DNA from: an uncultured Lachnospiraceae bacterium | GTDB taxonomy: Bacteria > Bacillota > Clostridia > Lachnospirales > Lachnospiraceae | Assembly (NCBI GenBank): GCA_900551235.1 | Contig: URUU01000006.1 | Location: forward strand, 1-64,000 | Reading direction: 5' to 3' | Length of the DNA: 64,000 bases | Shown: in pieces, positions 60,688 to 64,000 of the stretch | How positions within the stretch are numbered: the stretch's first letter is position 1 | How the letters are laid out: every line of letters begins with the position of its first letter | Notes under the pieces: generated by a model | What the model was told of the DNA's origin: nothing | Seen by the model: the letters and a program-made list of their open reading frames with translations, nothing else | Databases searched by the model: none | Position numbers and translations under genes: made by a program

Positions 60688-62685
60688 TTAGAATTTAAAG
60701 ATTGCAATTCCGTATGCCGGCAGATCATATGCAAAAGAATATTCTCTTCCGTCACATTCGCTCTTCACTGCCTTATATACAACCGGACGCTCTGTTGTAT
60801 TTCCGCCAAACTCTGCAGCATCACCATCCAGCACGAGACGATACTGTTTTCTTTTTGGCACACCGACACGGTAATCCGGTCTTGCCACCGGCGTGAAGTT
60901 GATCACAAAGAGCAGATTACTCTTTCCGTCTTTTGAATGACGCACAAAGCTGAAAATGCTTCGGTCGGCATCATCTGCATTGATCCATTCAAATCCGCAC
61001 GGATCCTGATCTGCATCGTAAAGTGCCGGCGTCTTTTTATAGAGATGAAGCAGTGCTTTGACATAATTCTGCATCTGCTGATGCTTTTCTTCTGCGAGCA
61101 GATACCAGTCAAGCTCTCTTGCTTCGCTCCACTCCTGAAGCTGCGCAAATTCCTGTCCCATGAACAACAGCTTCTTGCCCGGATGACCCAGCATATATGC
61201 GTAGCCGGCACGCAGGTTTGCAAATTTATCATCATACAGTCCCGGCATCTTGTTGATCATGGAACATTTCAGGTGAACCACTTCATCATGAGAAAGTACC
61301 AGTATGTATTTTTCTGCATAAGCATATGTCATAGAGAATGTCATTTTATGATGATTCCATTTGCGGAAATATGGATCCAATTTCATGTACTCCAGGAAAT
61401 CATTCATCCATCCCATGTTCCATTTATGAGAAAATCCAAGTCCATCCTCTTCCGGTTTGCCGGTAACTTTCGGCCATGCGGTAGATTCCTCTGCGATCAT
61501 CATCGCTCCATGGTTTCTGCCCAGCACAACACTGTTCAGATGTTTGAAAAATTCGATTGCTTCCAGGTTTTTATTTCCGCCGTAAATATTCGGAGTCCAC
61601 TGACCGTTTTCTCTTCCATAATCCAGATAAAGAATGGATGCCACCGCATCAACACGCAGTCCGTCAATATGGAAATGCTCAACCCAGTAAAGTGCATTGG
61701 CGATCAGGAAATTTTTAACTTCGCTCTTACCGAAATCAAAGACTTTTGTTCCCCATTCCGGATGCTCGCCCTTTTTCGGATCCGCATACTCGTAAACACA
61801 TCCGCCGTCAAATTCTGCCAGTCCGTGTGCATCTCTTGGGAAATGTGCCGGTACCCAATCGAGAATAACACCAATTTTCTGTTTATGCAGATAATTTACC
61901 ATATAAGCAAAATCTTCCGGCGTACCGTATCTGGAAGTCGGTGCATAATATCCAGTTACCTGATAACCCCAGGAAGCATCAAACGGATGCTCTGCAATAC
62001 CCATCAGTTCCACATGTGTATAGCCCATTTCCTTTACATATTCTGCAAGTGATTTTGCAAGTTCTCTGTAATTATAAAACCCGTCTTCATCCTCGCCATG
62101 CGGATGCTTTTTCCAGGAACCCGGATGCACTTCATAAATAGAAACCGGAAGGCTGTCATTATCTCTCTGCTTTCTCGCTTCCATCCACGCCACATCACTC
62201 CATTTCAGTTTCGTGATATCTGTGATCCTGGATGCTGTCCCCGGACGATGCTCTGCATAATTTGCAAATGGATCCGCTTTGTAAAGTCCTCTGCCATCCT
62301 TTGTTTTGATAAAGAATTTATAGAGCATCCCCACTTTTGCTCCTGCAACAAAACCTTCATAAATACCGGACGGTTCAAGACGCGTCATCGGATTTGCCTC
62401 TTCCTTCCAGCCGTTAAATTCACCGATCACGCTGACAGAAGTTGCATTCGGTGCCCAGACTGCAAAATAAACACCTTTTTTGCCGTTCATCACTGCTTCA
62501 TGTGCACCCATTTTTTTATAAATATCATAATGCGTTCCCATGCTGAACAGATACTGATCCAGTTCTCCGATACGGAAATCTTCCTTTGCTGCGGCCTTTG
62601 TTCTCGTTGTTCTTTTCGCTGCTGTTCTCTTTGTTGTATTCGCTGCCGTTTTCCCGGCTGCCTTTCCTGCTCTTTTCTGTGCCAT
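60688..62685 (-). CDS. glgB: 1,4-alpha-glucan branching enzyme
   Basis: The 665-residue enzyme starts at 62685 behind GGAGG. Its first 33 residues form a basic Lys/Ala/Arg/Thr-rich tail (KRAGKAAGKTAANTTKRTAA) that resembles histone H1-like sequences. Then come the CBM48 domain with YFAVWAPNATSVSVIG, and the GH13 barrel with nucleophile Asp in GLRVDAVAS, acid Glu in IAEESTAW and LSHDEVVHL. It adds alpha-1,6 branches to glycogen. It directly follows the amylase gene. Confidence 0.96.
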   Translation of the reverse strand: MAQKRAGKAAGKTAANTTKRTAAKRTTRTKAAAKEDFRIGELDQYLFSMGTHYDIYKKMGAHEAVMNGKKGVYFAVWAPNATSVSVIGEFNGWKEEANPMTRLEPSGIYEGFVAGAKVGMLYKFFIKTKDGRGLYKADPFANYAEHRPGTASRITDITKLKWSDVAWMEARKQRDNDSLPVSIYEVHPGSWKKHPHGEDEDGFYNYRELAKSLAEYVKEMGYTHVELMGIAEHPFDASWGYQVTGYYAPTSRYGTPEDFAYMVNYLHKQKIGVILDWVPAHFPRDAHGLAEFDGGCVYEYADPKKGEHPEWGTKVFDFGKSEVKNFLIANALYWVEHFHIDGLRVDAVASILYLDYGRENGQWTPNIYGGNKNLEAIEFFKHLNSVVLGRNHGAMMIAEESTAWPKVTGKPEEDGLGFSHKWNMGWMNDFLEYMKLDPYFRKWNHHKMTFSMTYAYAEKYILVLSHDEVVHLKCSMINKMPGLYDDKFANLRAGYAYMLGHPGKKLLFMGQEFAQLQEWSEARELDWYLLAEEKHQQMQNYVKALLHLYKKTPALYDADQDPCGFEWINADDADRSIFSFVRHSKDGKSNLLFVINFTPVARPDYRVGVPKRKQYRLVLDGDAAEFGGNTTERPVVYKAVKSECDGREYSFAYDLPAYGIAIFKF

Positions 62686-62701
62686 AACTACCTCCGACTT
62701 T

Positions 62702-64000
62702 TTATATAGTAATTTTTCTGAATATTTTACTTTCACATGCTTCCAGATGAATCTGCAGTCTGCCGTCCACCACCGGCACCGCTTCTTTTGTGAACGCATT
62801 TTCATAAGTTCCGTCCACTGGAACTGGGATGCTCATATCTGCCGGATTTTCATCGTTATTCGCTGCCACAACAATGGCATCCTGATCTTTGATCCTTGCA
62901 TAAGCATACTGCCTGTTTGTCAGTACCAACTCTCTGTATTTTCCATCTGCCAGAACCGGATTTTCTTTTCGCATCTTTCCAAGTGCCGCAATGTGTGCTG
63001 TCAGTTCCGGATGCAGATTTTCTTTCTGCATTTTCTCAAGGTCAAGCTGCGGTCTCATCGCATCGTCCGACGCACCCTGCTTTCTTCCTTCAATGCCCCA
63101 CTCAGAGCCATAATAAATGGAAGGAATACCAGGCAGTGTGTAAAGCAGTGTATAAACCTCGCAGATATGCTCTTTGTTATTTAATTTGCTCATCAGACGA
63201 TCCACATCGTGGTTATCTACAAAAGAATACAACGTACGTCCTCTGTAAATACCGCCGTTGTCATCAAACTGACGGCGGATCGTATGGGCGATCTCAAAAT
63301 AGTTATGATCATTATGCCCGGAATACAGACCTTTGTGAAGCTCATAATTCGTTGTGGAATGAAGCATTTCATCATTAACCCATCTTGCATAATCGCCATG
63401 GATCACTTCGCCCATCAGCCAGAAATCCTCTTTCCACTGACCGGTGCGGTAACGCATTTCCTTCATAAAATCAAACGTCAGACAGTCAGCACAGTCCAGA
63501 CGGATACCGTCAATATCAAACTCCGTGATCCAGAAATGAATCACATCAAACAGATAATCACGGACTGCCTGCTCGTAAAGATTTAAATTGACCAGCTCAA
63601 AACAGTTTCTCCATGCTTCATAACCAAATCCATCGTTATACGGAGAATTCCAGCCAAAATTCACACCTTTGTACCAGTTACAGTACGGAGAATGTTCTCT
63701 GTTTTTCTGGATATCCTGAAATGCAAAAAACTCTCTTCCGGTATGGTTGAAAACACCGTCCACAACCACGCGGATCCCATTTTCATGTGCCAGTCTGACA
63801 AATTCTTTGAAATCTTCATTATCCCCAAGTCTTCTGTCTACTTTTTTGTAATCTTTTGTATCATAACCATGTGTAGAAGATTCAAACAGCGGTCCGATAT
63901 AGATCGCTGTAACTCCGATCTCCTTTAAATGGTCGATCCACGGAAACAGCTCCCGCAAGCGATGCACGGTCTCCGGTTCTTTGTTTTCCTTTGGTGCCCC
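62702..64000 (-). CDS. GH13 alpha-amylase family enzyme (partial, 5' end beyond window)
   Basis: The 3' part (about 433 residues) of a GH13 hydrolase: VTAIYIGPLFESSTHGYDT, DGVFNHTG, nucleophile Asp in DGIRLDCADCL, acid Glu in LMGEVIHGDYA and FVDNHDVDRLM. The C-terminal beta domain ends RLQIHLEACESKIF. The missing N-terminus lies beyond 64000, as the frame continues open to the end of the window. It is probably a cyclomaltodextrinase or maltodextrin-degrading amylase. It lies upstream of glgB in the same operon. Confidence 0.9.
   Translation of the reverse strand, partial: GAPKENKEPETVHRLRELFPWIDHLKEIGVTAIYIGPLFESSTHGYDTKDYKKVDRRLGDNEDFKEFVRLAHENGIRVVVDGVFNHTGREFFAFQDIQKNREHSPYCNWYKGVNFGWNSPYNDGFGYEAWRNCFELVNLNLYEQAVRDYLFDVIHFWITEFDIDGIRLDCADCLTFDFMKEMRYRTGQWKEDFWLMGEVIHGDYARWVNDEMLHSTTNYELHKGLYSGHNDHNYFEIAHTIRRQFDDNGGIYRGRTLYSFVDNHDVDRLMSKLNNKEHICEVYTLLYTLPGIPSIYYGSEWGIEGRKQGASDDAMRPQLDLEKMQKENLHPELTAHIAALGKMRKENPVLADGKYRELVLTNRQYAYARIKDQDAIVVAANNDENPADMSIPVPVDGTYENAFTKEAVPVVDGRLQIHLEACESKIFRKITI

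Overview
The window comes from a spore-forming gut Clostridia genome, most likely of the family Lachnospiraceae. The evidence is the set of protein families (DUF6147, DUF5702, DUF951, Mbeg1-like/DUF2974, TSCPD, PBECR4, cytoplasmic glycogen enzymes), sporulation genes (a SpoIIQ-like protein, BofA), tandem perfect Spo0A boxes, strong AGGAGG ribosome binding sites and a moderately low GC content. Most genes lie on the minus strand in short operons. No tRNA, rRNA, CRISPR array, intact insertion sequence or prophage was seen.

Layout: 1-110 is a nested inverted repeat that may be the end of a mobile element. 0.2-3.5 kb holds a hemolysin III family protein, a GIY-YIG protein, a SpoIIQ-like protein behind a sigma-F-type promoter, and small membrane proteins. 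3.5-9.5 kb holds glycogen phosphorylase and isoleucyl-tRNA synthetase behind a T-box leader. 9.5-18.4 kb holds a secreted SGNH hydrolase, FtsH, two two-component systems, class B sortase and a sirtuin. 18.5-28 kb holds asnS fused in frame to a DUF2974 hydrolase frame, an ECF sigma factor with a beta-propeller protein, and two poorly known genes. 28-34 kb holds a frameshifted dinB, a PBECR4 gene with a structured leader or small RNA, and a nucleoside salvage operon. 33.8-35 kb is an S1-domain gene bracketed by 45-bp inverted repeats. 35-45.5 kb holds CobO-type adenosyltransferase, a PTS IIC-like permease, a secreted serine hydrolase, a 2-hydroxyacid dehydrogenase, MTA/SAH nucleosidase, a beta-CASP hydrolase and secreted unknowns. 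45.5-49.6 kb holds murG lying between an ECF sigma gene and its probable membrane partner, a HIT protein, and an orphan soluble histidine kinase behind tandem Spo0A boxes.

49.5-60.2 kb is an almost complete Tad/Flp pilus operon, transcribed leftward: prepilin peptidase, TadZ, TadA ATPase, TadB, TadC, a 55-residue Flp pilin, a DUF5702 protein, a TadE-like protein with cysteine repeats, a second peptidase-like protein, TadE, an FHA protein and a rhomboid protease. 60.3-64 kb holds bofA, glgB and a truncated GH13 amylase.

The most notable signal is a perfect 20-bp inverted repeat (53263-53282 / 53438-53457) inside the 5' end of the TadE-like pilus gene. It contains the start codon, and its 155-bp interior is open toward the same downstream reading frame in either orientation, as expected of an intragenic invertible switch. 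Other unusual signals are a dispersed palindromic repeat family (four copies, two forming a panhandle around the S1 gene), the DUF2974-AsnRS continuous frame, the dinB frameshift, and the Spo0A boxes at the orphan kinase.
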